Assembly: GCF_900156525.1 (NCBI RefSeq)
Contig: NZ_FTPS01000001.1
Location: 1,798,001 to 1,862,000, forward strand
Source of the DNA: Pontibaca methylaminivorans
GTDB lineage: Bacteria; Pseudomonadota; Alphaproteobacteria; Rhodobacterales; Rhodobacteraceae
Length of the DNA stretch: 64,000 nucleotides
Direction: 5' to 3'
Shown here: positions 27,081 to 36,336 of the stretch, one piece after another
Layout of the letters: each line of letters starts with the position of its first letter
Position numbering within the stretch: position 1 is the first letter of the stretch
The notes under the pieces: model-generated
Database searches by the model: none
The model's input: the letters and a program-made list of their open reading frames with translations, nothing else
What the model was told of the DNA's origin: nothing
Position numbers and translations under genes: made by a program

Positions 27081-27598
27081 GGCAGTTGTCCCTTGAGCAC
27101 GAGCGGCAGTCCCGCGATCACCTGCACGACCAGGTCGGCCTGCGCCGCAAGCTGTGCATTGAGCCGGCCCTGCGCCTCGCGGAAGCGGCGCGACAGCGCA
27201 TCCGCGGGAACGATTCCCTGCCCGACCTCGTTCGAGACCACGACCACCCTTGCGCGGCAGTCATCAAGCGCCGCCAGCAGGTCTTGTGCGGCGGCGGCCG
27301 GATCGCGCCCGGTGCCCATCAGATTGCCGAGCCAGAGCGTCGCGCAGTCGATCAGGCAGCAGTCGCCCCCGCCGAGCCCCGGCAGCGCGCCGGCGATATC
27401 GAGCGGCTCCTCGATCAGCCGCCAGCGTTCATCGCGCCGCGCCGCGTGGCGCGCGATCTTGGCGCTCATTTCGCCGTCGCCCGCCTCGGCCGTGGCCAGA
27501 TAGACCGGCGAGAGGCCGGAACCGGTCACCAGATCCTCGGCCCAGGCCGACTTGCCCGACGCGGCGCCTCCTAGAACGAATGTAAGCTTTTTCAACAA
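27077..27598 (-). CDS. cobU: Bifunctional adenosylcobinamide kinase/guanylyltransferase
   Basis: About 173 residues. CobU/CobP phosphorylates adenosylcobinamide and then adds GMP in cobalamin assembly. P-loop LTFVLGGAASGKSAWAE at the N-terminus, ARRDERWRLIEEP near 65, DCATLWLGNLM near 95, and VVVSNEVGQGIVP near 130 are all diagnostic. The start is uncertain. Homology begins at KKLTFV right after a TTGTTG (27598-27593); an in-frame ATG at 27661 would add 21 residues without clear family similarity and leave only 41 bp before the divergent rpoH start. Confidence 0.85.
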   Translation of the reverse strand: MLKKLTFVLGGAASGKSAWAEDLVTGSGLSPVYLATAEAGDGEMSAKIARHAARRDERWRLIEEPLDIAGALPGLGGGDCCLIDCATLWLGNLMGTGRDPAAAAQDLLAALDDCRARVVVVSNEVGQGIVPADALSRRFREAQGRLNAQLAAQADLVVQVIAGLPLVLKGQLP

Positions 27599-27702
27599 GG
27601 CGCGCGAACCTTTTGCGATCTTGGGCGTTGGGGTCACGACTAGCCCTGAAGGTGCCGCCATACAAGCGGCGGGCACCGGCGACCACGCAGGAGAGGTTCT
27701 CA

Positions 27703-28581
27703 ATGGCACTTGATATGACCACCGATGCGATACTTTCACGTCAGGCCCGCGAGGCGGAGTTGCTGGATGCCGAAACCGAGATCCGGCTTGCCCGCGCCTG
27801 GCGCGACCAGCACGACGAGGCCGCGCTGCACCGTCTGATCACCGCCTATATGCGGCTTGCGATCTCCATGGCCTCCCGGTTCCGCCGCTACGGTGCCCCG
27901 ATGGGCGACCTTATCCAGGAGGCCGGGCTCGGCCTGATGAAGGCGGCCGAGAAATTCGATCCCGACCGCGGCGTGCGGTTCTCGACCTATGCGGTCTGGT
28001 GGATCAAGGCGAGCGTGCAGGATTATGTCATGCGCAACTGGTCCATGGTGCGCACCGGTTCGACCAGCAACCAGAAATCCCTGTTCTTCAACATGCGCCG
28101 GGTTCAGGCGCAGATCGAACGCGAAGCCGAACGCGAAGGGCGCGAATTGTCCCGGCCCGAACTTCATCGCATGATCGCGGCCGAGATCGGGGTGCCGCTG
28201 CGCGACGTGGAGATGATGGACGGGCGCCTTTCGGGTTCGGATTATTCGCTGAACGCGACGCAGGCGTCGGATGGCGAGGGGCGCGAATGGATCGACGCCA
28301 TCGCCGACGAGGGAACGCCGCCCTCGGAACTGGTCGAGGACGAATATGACCGTGCCCTGCTGCGCGACTGGCTGGCGAAGGCGATGGAAAATCTGACGCC
28401 CCGCGAGCGGCTGATCCTGCGCGAGCGCAAGATGCGCGAGCGGCCGCGCACGCTGGAAAGCCTTGGTGACGAGTTGCGTCTTTCCAAGGAACGCGTGCGC
28501 CAGATCGAGGTCGCGGCGCTCGGCAAGATGCGGGGACTGCTTGAAAGCAGAACGAAAGAGTTGCATGACTTTCTCGTATGA
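27703..28581 (+). CDS. rpoH: RNA polymerase sigma-32-type factor RpoH
   Basis: 292-residue alternative sigma factor directing stress-response transcription. Region 2 (GDLIQEAGLGLMKAAEKFDP, RFSTYAVWWIKASVQDYVMRN) is followed by the RpoH box with QKSLFFNMRR near residue 125. Region 4 ends ERLILRERKM and LRLSKERVRQIEVAALGKM. Rhodobacteraceae usually have two RpoH proteins, with the second (RpoHII) acting mainly in oxidative/photo-oxidative stress; which one this is cannot be decided here. The ATG at 27703 follows AGGAGAGG. It overlaps the next gene by four bases. Confidence 0.93.
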   Translation: MALDMTTDAILSRQAREAELLDAETEIRLARAWRDQHDEAALHRLITAYMRLAISMASRFRRYGAPMGDLIQEAGLGLMKAAEKFDPDRGVRFSTYAVWWIKASVQDYVMRNWSMVRTGSTSNQKSLFFNMRRVQAQIEREAEREGRELSRPELHRMIAAEIGVPLRDVEMMDGRLSGSDYSLNATQASDGEGREWIDAIADEGTPPSELVEDEYDRALLRDWLAKAMENLTPRERLILRERKMRERPRTLESLGDELRLSKERVRQIEVAALGKMRGLLESRTKELHDFLV

Positions 28582-29459
28582 GGATTCCATTTGTCGCCGC
28601 CCTTGCGTGTCTGCTGTTTGCCGGCTGTGCGCCCCGGTCCCTTCCCCTTGAGGTCGTGGACCGGGCGGCCGGGGCAGAGGTGGTGTTCCTTGGGGAAAGC
28701 CACGACAATCCGACCCATCACGCGCGCCAGGCGGACTTTGCCGGCGCGCTGAAACCCCGCGCCGTGGTCTGGGAAATGCTGACCGCGGAAAACGCGGCGC
28801 AGATCACGCCCGATTTGATCGCCGACCGGGCGGCGCTGGAATCGGCGCTGGACTGGGAACAGCGCGGCTGGCCTGATTTCGCGATGTATTACCCGATTTT
28901 CCAGGCCGCCTCGGCGGCGCGCCATTATGGCGCGGAACTTCCCCGCGAACAGGCGCGCCGGGCGCGCGAGGCCGGCATCGCCACCGCCTTCGGCGGGGAG
29001 GCGCGAGACTACGGGCTTGACCGGGCGCTTCCTGCATCCGAGCAGGGCGCGCGCGAGGCGTTGCAGCAGGAAGCGCATTGCAACGCGCTGCCTGAACGGA
29101 TGCTTGCGCCGATGGTCGGAATCCAGCGCCTGCGCGATGCCATGCTGGCGCGGGCGGCGCTGCGGGCGCTGCGCGAGACCGGCGGGCCGGTCGTCGTGAT
29201 CACCGGCAACGGTCATGCGCGCAAGGACTGGGGTGCCCCGGCCCATATCGCCCGCGTCGCGCCCGGTGTGCGGGTGTTTTCGCTGGGCCAGACCGAGGGA
29301 GGCCAGACCGAGGGAGGCCAGACCGAAGACGGGCAGGGTGCCGGCAGTTACGATGCCGTTCTGGATGCGGATGCGCCCGCGCGCGACGATCCTTGCGAAG
29401 CGTTCCGCGGCATGAACCCGGCCCCGGCTTCTGTCCCGTCCCCTGCCGCGGCGGAATGA
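28578..29459 (+). CDS. ChaN/haem-binding-uptake (Tiki-like) family lipoprotein
   Basis: 293-residue predicted lipoprotein (ALACLLFAGC lipobox). The core matches the ChaN-like superfamily: VVFLGESHDNPTHHARQADF near residue 35, AVVWEMLTAENAAQI near 63, LDWEQRGWPDFAMYYPIFQ near 95, and VVVITGNGHARKDWG near 212. Family members bind haem or are Tiki-like metal-dependent peptidases; GESHDNPTHH and GNGHA supply the conserved residues. It overlaps the rpoH stop by ATGA, so may belong to the same stress-controlled unit. Near the C-terminus, 15-bp repeats encode GQTEG units. Confidence 0.82.
   Translation: MRIPFVAALACLLFAGCAPRSLPLEVVDRAAGAEVVFLGESHDNPTHHARQADFAGALKPRAVVWEMLTAENAAQITPDLIADRAALESALDWEQRGWPDFAMYYPIFQAASAARHYGAELPREQARRAREAGIATAFGGEARDYGLDRALPASEQGAREALQQEAHCNALPERMLAPMVGIQRLRDAMLARAALRALRETGGPVVVITGNGHARKDWGAPAHIARVAPGVRVFSLGQTEGGQTEGGQTEDGQGAGSYDAVLDADAPARDDPCEAFRGMNPAPASVPSPAAAE
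29286..29330 (+). repeat. Three tandem 15-bp repeats inside the ChaN-like gene
   Basis: Unit GGCCAGACCGAGGGA occurs at 29286-29300 and 29301-29315, with a third variant copy at 29316-29330. Each in-frame unit encodes GQTEG (the third GQTED). Length change by slippage would add or remove five residues without a frameshift. Confidence 0.9.
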
Positions 29460-29522
29460 GCGCTGGTGCCGCCCGCGCCCGCGCCCTATGTTCGGGGCGG
29501 TTTGCCACCCGGAACCCGTGAC

Positions 29523-30716
29523 ATGCTGGCAGAACGACGCATATTGCTGATCATCGGCGGCGGCATCGCGGCCTTCAAGGCGCTTGACCTGATCCGCCGC
29601 CTGCGCGAGCGCGGCGCCACGGTCACGCCGGTCCTGACCCGCGCGGCCGAGGAATTCGTCACTCCGCTGTCGGTCTCGGCGCTTGCCGCGCGGAAGGTCT
29701 ATCGCGATCTCTTCGACCTGACCGACGAGGCCGAGATGGGACATATCGAACTGAGCCGCAGCGCCGATCTGGTGGTGGTTGCGCCGGCGACGGCGGATCT
29801 GATGGCGAAGATGGCGGTGGGGATTGCCGACGACCTGGCTTCGACCTTGCTTCTGGCAACCGACACGCCGGTGCTGATCGCGCCGGCCATGAATGTGCGC
29901 ATGTGGGAACACCGTGCGACGCAGCGCAACCGCGCGCTGCTGGAAAGCGACGGCATCCGCATGGTCGGCCCCGAAGTGGGCGACATGGCCTGCGGCGAAC
30001 GCGGCCCGGGGCGGATGGCCGAAAACCCCCGCATCATCGCCGCGATCGAATCGATGCTGGGGCAGGGGCCGCTGTCGGGGCGGCGGGTGCTGGTCACGTC
30101 GGGCCCGACGCACGAGCCGATTGACCCGGTGCGTTATATCGCGAACCGCTCGTCCGGGGCGCAGGGGGCGGCGCTTGCCGGAGCGCTTGCCGAGCTCGGG
30201 GCCGAGGTGATCTTTGTCACCGGCCCTGCAACGGTGCCGCCGCCCGCGGGCGTGCGGGTGGTCGCGGTCGAAAGTGCGCGCGATATGGAACAGGCGGTCG
30301 GAGCGGCGCTTCCGGTCGATGCGGCTGTTTTCGCTGCCGCCGTGGCGGACTGGCGCGTGAGCGGGGCCGCAACGCGCAAGATCAAGAAAAGCCGCGAGGG
30401 GCTTCCGACGCTGGAACTTGCCGAGAACCCCGATATTCTTGCCGGTGTCGCGCAGATGCAGACGGGGCGGCCGCGCCTTGTGGTCGGGTTCGCCGCCGAG
30501 ACCGATGATATGGTGGCCCATGCGACTGCCAAGCGCGCGCGCAAGGGATGCGACTGGATCGTTGCGAATGACGTGAGCACCGAAACCGGGATCATGGGCG
30601 GGACCGAAAACGCGGTGACGCTGATCACGGGCGAGGGCGCGGAATCCTGGCCGCGCATGACCAAGACCGAGGTCGCCCGCCGCCTTGCCGAACGCATCGC
30701 CCGGGCGCTGGGGTGA
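29523..30716 (+). CDS. coaBC: Bifunctional phosphopantothenoylcysteine decarboxylase/synthetase
   Basis: 397-residue coenzyme A biosynthesis enzyme. The N-terminal CoaC flavoprotein half has [39 protein letters not shown] and the substrate-clamp region APAMNVRMW. The C-terminal CoaB half has [20 protein letters not shown], then AAVADWR, KIKKS and VGFAAETDD. CoaB uses CTP to join cysteine to phosphopantothenate and CoaC decarboxylates the product. The start at 29523 begins the homologous region. It is followed four bases later by dut, the same pairing as dfp-dut in other proteobacteria. Confidence 0.95.
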   Translation: MLAERRILLIIGGGIAAFKALDLIRRLRERGATVTPVLTRAAEEFVTPLSVSALAARKVYRDLFDLTDEAEMGHIELSRSADLVVVAPATADLMAKMAVGIADDLASTLLLATDTPVLIAPAMNVRMWEHRATQRNRALLESDGIRMVGPEVGDMACGERGPGRMAENPRIIAAIESMLGQGPLSGRRVLVTSGPTHEPIDPVRYIANRSSGAQGAALAGALAELGAEVIFVTGPATVPPPAGVRVVAVESARDMEQAVGAALPVDAAVFAAAVADWRVSGAATRKIKKSREGLPTLELAENPDILAGVAQMQTGRPRLVVGFAAETDDMVAHATAKRARKGCDWIVANDVSTETGIMGGTENAVTLITGEGAESWPRMTKTEVARRLAERIARALG

Positions 30717-30720
30717 ACCG

Positions 30721-31224
30721 ATGAACACGACCCGACGACCGCAAGGCAATGAACAGACGGGCGGCGCACGGGTGACGCTGTGCATCATGCGTGAGCCCGG
30801 CGCCGATGCGGATGTGCCGCTGCCCGATTATGCGACTGCCGGCGCCGCGGGGGCCGACCTGCGCGCCAATCTTCCCGACCGGGGCGCGATCCTGCTGCCC
30901 GCGGGCGGGCGGGTGCTGGTGCCGACGGGGTTGCGCCTTGCGATTCCCGACGGTTACGAGGTGCAGATCCGGCCACGCTCGGGGCTTGCGCTGAAACACG
31001 GGGTGGGCCTTGCCAATGCGCCGGGCACCATCGACAGCGATTACCGCGGGCCGCTCGGTGTCATCCTGATGAACATGGGGACGCAGGATTTCACCGTGAC
31101 CCACGGCATGCGGATTGCGCAGATGGTGGTGGCGCCGGTCCTGCGCGCCGATTTCCGGCTGGTGCAGGCGCTTGACGATACGGCGCGGGGCGAGGGCGGC
31201 TTCGGCTCGACCGGGAGCGGCTGA
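30721..31224 (+). CDS. dut: dUTP diphosphatase
   Basis: 167-residue trimeric dUTPase hydrolysing dUTP to dUMP and diphosphate. All five family motifs are present: [10 protein letters not shown] (1), [11 protein letters not shown] (2), [12 protein letters not shown] with the catalytic Asp (3), [12 protein letters not shown] (4) and the C-terminal GEGGFGSTG (5). It starts four bases after coaBC and its stop overlaps the next start (TGATG). Confidence 0.96.
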   Translation: MNTTRRPQGNEQTGGARVTLCIMREPGADADVPLPDYATAGAAGADLRANLPDRGAILLPAGGRVLVPTGLRLAIPDGYEVQIRPRSGLALKHGVGLANAPGTIDSDYRGPLGVILMNMGTQDFTVTHGMRIAQMVVAPVLRADFRLVQALDDTARGEGGFGSTGSG

Positions 31225-32291
31225 TGCTGCCGGTCCTTCTGCTTGCGGCGGCACTCTGGGGTTTCGGGGCGCTGTTCTCGGTCTCGCGGCGGGCGCGCGG
31301 GCTGGTCATTGCGGTGCTGTTCGGGTTCGTGCTCGGGGGGCAGGTGCTGCTGCCCGATGGCCATGTCCTGCGCGAGGCAACCGGAGGGTCGCCCCTGCCG
31401 TGGGCGCTGCTCGGCGGGGCGGTCGCCATTGTGGGTGCCTATGTCCTGGTGCTTCGTGCATTGCGCCGCGCCGCTGCCCGCCGCGTGCCGCCGGAACCTG
31501 CCGCGCCGGCGCCGGAGACCGGGGCCTTCACCGGGGCCGAGCTTGAGCGCTACGCCCGCCACATCATGTTGCGTGAGGTCGGCGGCCCGGGGCAGAAGCG
31601 GCTGAAATCGGCGCGGGTTCTGGTGATCGGGGCCGGGGGGCTCGGCGCGCCGGCGATGCTTTATCTTGCCGCCGGCGGTGTCGGCACCATCGGCGTGATC
31701 GACGATGACGAGGTCGATCGCTCGAACCTTCAGCGCCAGATCATCCATGGCGAGGCCGATATCGGCATGCCGAAGGTGTTTTCGGCGCAGGCCGCGATTC
31801 AGGCGCTCAATCCCCATGTCGCCCTGCGCCCCTACAACCGTCGCCTGACGCCCGGGATCGCGACCGATCTTTTTGCCGGCTATGACCTGATCCTTGACGG
31901 CTGCGACAATATCGAAACGCGTTATCTGGTGAACGAAACCGCCGTTGCGCTGGGCAAGCCGCTGGTGTCGGGGTCGCTTGCGCAATGGGAGGGGCAGCTC
32001 AGCCTGTTCGACCCGACGGTGTCGGGGCCCTGTTACCGCTGCATCTTTCCGCAGGCGCCTGCGCCCGGGCTCGTGCCGTCCTGCGCCGAGGCGGGGGTGA
32101 TCGGGCCGCTTCCGGGGGTGATCGGCGCCATGATGGCGCTCGAGGCGATCAAGCTTCTGACCGGCGCGGGCACGGTGCTGCGCGGGCGAATGCTGATCCA
32201 TGACGGGCTTTATGGCGAGACCCGGCAGATCACCCTGTCACCGCGCAACGATTGTCCCGTCTGCGGCCACCTGCGCCGCAAGCCCGCCTGA
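31224..32291 (+). CDS. ThiF/MoeB/HesA family adenylyltransferase with N-terminal membrane anchor
   Basis: 355 residues. The C-terminal 250 form an E1-like adenylating enzyme of the MoeB/ThiF type: ELERYARHIMLREVGGPGQKRLK, the nucleotide-binding VLVIGAGGLGAPAMLYLAAGG, DDDEVDRSNLQRQIIH, and zinc cysteines CYRC and CPVC. These enzymes adenylate the C-terminal glycine of MoaD or ThiS for sulfur transfer. The first 80 or so residues are two hydrophobic segments (LPVLLLAAALWGFGALF and LLGGAVAIVGAYVLVL) plus a proline-rich linker, so the enzyme should be membrane-tethered. It overlaps dut by one base. MoeB versus ThiF role is undecided. Confidence 0.88.
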   Translation: MLPVLLLAAALWGFGALFSVSRRARGLVIAVLFGFVLGGQVLLPDGHVLREATGGSPLPWALLGGAVAIVGAYVLVLRALRRAAARRVPPEPAAPAPETGAFTGAELERYARHIMLREVGGPGQKRLKSARVLVIGAGGLGAPAMLYLAAGGVGTIGVIDDDEVDRSNLQRQIIHGEADIGMPKVFSAQAAIQALNPHVALRPYNRRLTPGIATDLFAGYDLILDGCDNIETRYLVNETAVALGKPLVSGSLAQWEGQLSLFDPTVSGPCYRCIFPQAPAPGLVPSCAEAGVIGPLPGVIGAMMALEAIKLLTGAGTVLRGRMLIHDGLYGETRQITLSPRNDCPVCGHLRRKPA

Positions 32292-32306
32292 ACCGCAGGC
32301 GGGGTG

Positions 32307-33245
32307 TCAGTATCCCTGCGCCGGATCGACAAGGTCGAGCAACGGCCGCCCCGCCTCGCTGCGGGCGATATTCCCGGCCAGAACCTCGCTCGCGGTCTCG
32401 GGCCGCGTGGTCGAGGCGATATGCGGCGTCACCGTCACCTGCGGGTGCTGCCAGTAGGGATGATCGGCGGGGAGCGGTTCGCTGCGGAACGTGTCGAGCG
32501 TCGCATGGGCGATATGGCCGCGGTCGAGCGCGGCAAGCAGCGCATCGTCGTCGATCAGCGTCCCGCGCCCGGGGTTGAGGATCACCGCCCCCTTGGGCAG
32601 CATGGCCAGCGTTTCGGCGTTCAGGATGTTTTCGGTCCGGGCCGTGGCCGGCAGCAGCAGCACGACGATCTGCGCCAGTTCGAGCGCCTGCACGAGGCCA
32701 AGCTGTCCATGGGTGCAGCTGATGCCGGGAATGGCCTTGGCGCTGCGGCTCCAGCCGGTGACCGGAAAGCCGAAATCCGAAAGTGCCCGCGCCGCGGCGC
32801 TGCCCAGTTCGCCAAGCCCGAGCATCGTGACCGGCCGGTCCGTGGCAAGTGGCGGCACATGCGGCGACCAGCGGTGATCCGGGTTGCGGATATGGGCGTC
32901 GATCCCGAGGTGATGGCGCAGCACATGGGTGCAGACCCATTCGACCATGCCGCGCTCCAGCCCCGGATCCACCATGCGCGCCAGCGGCACCCGGAGCGTC
33001 GGGTTCGTGATCACGTCCTCGACCCCGGCCCATAGGTTCAACACCGCCTTCAGCCGGGTGAAGGGAGCGAAATCCTGCAGGGAACTGTCCGGGGCATAAA
33101 GGATGTAATCGACTTCGTCCGGGGCAAGGTCGGGGAGCGGGCGCAGCGTGACATCGAGCCCGGCCTTGCGAAGCGCCGTGTCGAGGTGGGGGCGCCACAC
33201 CTCCCATTCTCCCGGTCCGGCGGCGAAAAGGATGTTGAGCGCCAT
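32307..33245 (-). CDS. D-2-hydroxyacid dehydrogenase, glyoxylate/hydroxypyruvate reductase A-like
   Basis: 312-residue NAD(P)H-dependent reductase. It opens with the GhrA-type FAAGPGEWEVWRPHL, and has VTMLGLGELGSAAARALSDFGFPVTGWSRS as the Rossmann segment (near residue 140), NPGRGTLIDDDALLAALDRGHI (catalytic Arg region) near 222, and HPQVTVTPHIAS (His) near 270. It probably reduces glyoxylate or hydroxypyruvate. Its ATG overlaps the rodA stop by one base (TGATG), putting it at the end of the cell-shape operon although the functions look unrelated. Confidence 0.88.
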   Translation of the reverse strand: MALNILFAAGPGEWEVWRPHLDTALRKAGLDVTLRPLPDLAPDEVDYILYAPDSSLQDFAPFTRLKAVLNLWAGVEDVITNPTLRVPLARMVDPGLERGMVEWVCTHVLRHHLGIDAHIRNPDHRWSPHVPPLATDRPVTMLGLGELGSAAARALSDFGFPVTGWSRSAKAIPGISCTHGQLGLVQALELAQIVVLLLPATARTENILNAETLAMLPKGAVILNPGRGTLIDDDALLAALDRGHIAHATLDTFRSEPLPADHPYWQHPQVTVTPHIASTTRPETASEVLAGNIARSEAGRPLLDLVDPAQGY

Positions 33246-34396
33246 CAGCGGCTCCTGTCGCGGGGGCGGTGAACATGGGCACTCTGCACCAGTCCGAAGG
33301 CGATCATCAACATGATCATCGACGACCCGCCATAGCTGACCAGCGGCAGCGGAACGCCGACCACCGGCGCAAGCCCCATCACCATGGCCATGTTGACCGC
33401 GAAGAACAGGAAGAAGGTCATCGCCACCCCGAGCGCGAGCAGCGACGAGAACCGGTCACGCGCCGTCACCGCAATGCCGATGCAGAATAGCACGATCAGC
33501 GTATAGAGCGCGAGCAGCGACAGCCCTCCGACAAAGCCGAATTCCTCGGCGAGCGTGGTAAAGATGAAATCGGTGTGTTTCTCGGGCAGGAAGTTCAGCC
33601 GCGACTGGGTGCCCTGCATGAACCCCCGGCCCGCCCAGCCGCCCGAGCCGAGCGCGATCTTGGACTGGGTGATGTGATAGCCTGCCCCGAGCGGATCGGT
33701 CGAGGGATCGAGAAACGTGTCGATGCGGCGGAACTGGTAGTTCTTGAGCAGCTGCCAGTCGGTTCCGCGGCTTTGAAAAACCGCCGCCACGATCCCGAAG
33801 CCGGCGGCGATGACGACGGCGAAGTAGCTCCAGTGGACGCCGGCAAGGAACATCAGCGCTCCGCCGGCGGCGAAGAACAGGATCGCGGTGCCAAGGTCGG
33901 GCTGCTGCAGCACGAGCGCGGTCGGCACCATGATGATCGCGACCGGCAGCAAGACCCAGAACGGCCGCGAGGTGCGCTCGGTCGGCAACCAGTCGTAATA
34001 GGCGGCGAGCAGGAGCACCACGGCCACCTTGACCAGTTCCGACGGCTGCAGCCGCATGAAGCCGAGGTCGATCCAGCGTTGCGCCCCCATGCCGACCGTG
34101 CCGACGAATTCCACCGCCACGAGCAGGCCGGCCGAAACCAGATAGATCGGCAGCGCCATGGTGCGCCAGATCCACACCGGCACCATGGCGACCGCCAGCA
34201 TGATGCCCATGCCGAGCGCAAAGCGGCGCATCTGCGGCTCGGCCCAGGGCCGGAGCGATCCGCCGGCCACCGAATACAGCATGAGAAAGCCGATACAGGC
34301 CACGGCCAGCAGCAGCACCACGAGCGGCCAGTTCAGATAGAGGATCTTGCGCGGACCGGTCGGCACGGATTTCAGGTTGTTTTCAAGATAGCTCAT
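33245..34396 (-). CDS. rodA: Rod-shape peptidoglycan glycosyltransferase RodA
   Basis: 383-residue SEDS-family polymerase with ten transmembrane helices, forming glycan strands for lateral wall growth with PBP2. Signatures: LGMGIMLAVAMVPVW, GAQRWIDLGFMRLQPSELVKVAVVL near residue 110 (W, Q-P-S-E), LVLQQPDLGTAILF near 160, FLPEKHTDFIFTTLAEEFGF near 265 and GVPLPLVSYGGSSM near 350. Its start overlaps the mrdA stop by four bases. Confidence 0.97.
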   Translation of the reverse strand: MSYLENNLKSVPTGPRKILYLNWPLVVLLLAVACIGFLMLYSVAGGSLRPWAEPQMRRFALGMGIMLAVAMVPVWIWRTMALPIYLVSAGLLVAVEFVGTVGMGAQRWIDLGFMRLQPSELVKVAVVLLLAAYYDWLPTERTSRPFWVLLPVAIIMVPTALVLQQPDLGTAILFFAAGGALMFLAGVHWSYFAVVIAAGFGIVAAVFQSRGTDWQLLKNYQFRRIDTFLDPSTDPLGAGYHITQSKIALGSGGWAGRGFMQGTQSRLNFLPEKHTDFIFTTLAEEFGFVGGLSLLALYTLIVLFCIGIAVTARDRFSSLLALGVAMTFFLFFAVNMAMVMGLAPVVGVPLPLVSYGGSSMIMLMIAFGLVQSAHVHRPRDRSR

Positions 34397-36336
34397 GCGC
34401 GGTTGCGTCCGTCGGTTCGGATGTCGGGGCGCTCGCGGTAAAGCCGTTCCTGCCGTGCCTGCACTTCGGCGCGGTCCTTGGCGGGATAGGCGCTGAGCGG
34501 CGGGGTGCCTTCATACAGCGCCTGCAGCGTGATGTCGCGCGCGATCGGGGCCGCCACGGCCGAACCGCCGCCGCCGTGTTCGACGACGACGCTCACCGCA
34601 TAGCGGGGATTGTCGAACGGGGCGTAATTCACGAACAGGGCGTGGTCGCGCCGGTTCCACGGCAGATCGGCGTTGTTGATGATCCCGGCGGCGCGTTCGG
34701 CGGCGGTGATGTTGCGCACCTGGCTGGTGCCGGTCTTGCTCGCCATGCGGTGGTGGTCCTCGATGATGCGGCTGCCGTAGGCGGTGCCGCGCCGGTCGTT
34801 GCTGACCGCGAACATCGCCTGCCGGATATGATGCAGATTCCTCGGGTCGAGCCCCATGTCCTCGCCCGGATCACCGGACCGCTCAACGCCGTTCACCGAT
34901 CGCACGAGGCGCGGCACCACCGCGCGCCCGCTCGCGATCCGTGCGGTCATGAGCGCAAGCTGCAGCGGCGAGGCCAGAACGTAACCCTGCCCGATCGAGG
35001 AGTTCGCGGTATCACCGATCAGCCATTTCTGCCCGTAGGTCGCGAATTTCCAGTCCCGTGTCGGCGCGAGCCCCTCGGCGATCGCGGACATGGGCAGGTC
35101 GTGGCGCAACCCGATGCCGAAGCGCCGCGCCATGGCCGAGATGCGGTCGATTCCGACCTTGATGGCGAGGTCGTAATAATAGACGTCGCAGCTTTGCTTG
35201 AGCGAATTCTGGAGGTTCACATGGCCATGCCCGCCGCGTTTCCAGCAGTGAAACCGCCGGCCCGCCACCTCCAGGTGGCCGGGGCACCAGACGGTATCTT
35301 CGGGGCCTATGATACCTTCCTCGAGCGCCGCGAGCGCGGTCATCATCTTGTAGGTCGAACCGGGCGGATAGATGCCCTGCACCGTCTTGTTGGCCAGCGG
35401 GCGGTGGTCATGTTCGGTCAGCGCGCGATAATCACCAACCGAGATCCCGCGCACGAACAGGTTCGGATCATAGGTCGGCGACGAGACGATGGCACGCAGG
35501 TCGCCGGTCCTGCAATCCATCACCACCGCGGCCGCGCTCTCGTTGCCGAGCCGCGCCTGGACATAGCCCTGCAGGTTCGCGTCGATGGTCAGTTGCAGGT
35601 CGGCGCCGGGTTCGCCTTCGCGGCGGCTGAGTTCGCGCATGACGCGGCCGGCGGCGTTCACCTCGACCCGCTTGGCCCCGGCCTGTCCGCGCAGGAGCTG
35701 CTCTTCCCGCGCCTCGACCCCGACCTTGCCGATCTGGAAACGCGGGATGCGCAGCACCGGTTCGGGATCCTGAAGCTGGCTCAGGTCGTAATCGCTGACC
35801 GGACCGACATAGCCGACCACATGGGCGAAGTCGCCGCCGCGCGGATAGAACCGCGTCAGGCCGACCTCGGGCGTGATGCCGGGCAGGGCCGGGGCGTTGA
35901 CGGCGATGCGGCTGATGTCCTCCCAACTGACCTGATCGGCAAGCGTCACCGGCAGGAAGGGCGGACTGCGGCGCATCTCGGCGAGGGCGCGCTCGGTCTC
36001 CTTGGGGTCGAGCGTGATCAGCCGGCCGACGCGCCCGATCACCTGGTCCACGTCGCCGGCATCCTCGCGGACGATGATGATGCGGTAGCTCGGGCTGTTC
36101 TGGGCGATGACGCGGCCGAACCGGTCGTAGATCTCGCCCCGCTTGGGCGGGATGAGGCGCACGTTGATGCGGTTTTCCTCGGCCAGCAGGCGGAACTGGT
36201 CGGCCTGTTCGATCTGCATGTGCCGCATCCGGAAGGCGAGCGCGCCGACCATGGCAAGCTGGGCCCCGCCCAGAACCACGGCCCGGCGGGACAGCCGGCG
36301 GTGGGTGGCCTCGAAATCCTTTGGATTGCGCCTCAT
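34393..36336 (-). CDS. mrdA: Penicillin-binding protein 2
   Basis: 647-residue class B transpeptidase cross-linking peptidoglycan with RodA. One N-terminal transmembrane helix (VVLGGAQLAMVGALAF), a dimerisation domain beginning RLIPPKRGEIYDRFGRVIAQN, then the penicillin-binding domain: GIYPPGSTYKMMTAL (SxxK with the catalytic Ser), SCDVYYYDLA (SxD/N position), and KTGTSQ. The start at 36336 (MRRNPKDFEATHRR) overlaps the mreD stop by four bases; the longer upstream extension is mreD in another frame. Confidence 0.96.
   Translation of the reverse strand: MRRNPKDFEATHRRLSRRAVVLGGAQLAMVGALAFRMRHMQIEQADQFRLLAEENRINVRLIPPKRGEIYDRFGRVIAQNSPSYRIIIVREDAGDVDQVIGRVGRLITLDPKETERALAEMRRSPPFLPVTLADQVSWEDISRIAVNAPALPGITPEVGLTRFYPRGGDFAHVVGYVGPVSDYDLSQLQDPEPVLRIPRFQIGKVGVEAREEQLLRGQAGAKRVEVNAAGRVMRELSRREGEPGADLQLTIDANLQGYVQARLGNESAAAVVMDCRTGDLRAIVSSPTYDPNLFVRGISVGDYRALTEHDHRPLANKTVQGIYPPGSTYKMMTALAALEEGIIGPEDTVWCPGHLEVAGRRFHCWKRGGHGHVNLQNSLKQSCDVYYYDLAIKVGIDRISAMARRFGIGLRHDLPMSAIAEGLAPTRDWKFATYGQKWLIGDTANSSIGQGYVLASPLQLALMTARIASGRAVVPRLVRSVNGVERSGDPGEDMGLDPRNLHHIRQAMFAVSNDRRGTAYGSRIIEDHHRMASKTGTSQVRNITAAERAAGIINNADLPWNRRDHALFVNYAPFDNPRYAVSVVVEHGGGGSAVAAPIARDITLQALYEGTPPLSAYPAKDRAEVQARQERLYRERPDIRTDGRNRA

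Noticed and set aside
28242-30788. 848-codon open frame on the minus strand
   Set aside because: Antisense to rpoH, the ChaN-like gene and coaBC, all of which have strong family motifs. The translation is rich in Arg, His and Gly, typical of a high-GC shadow frame.
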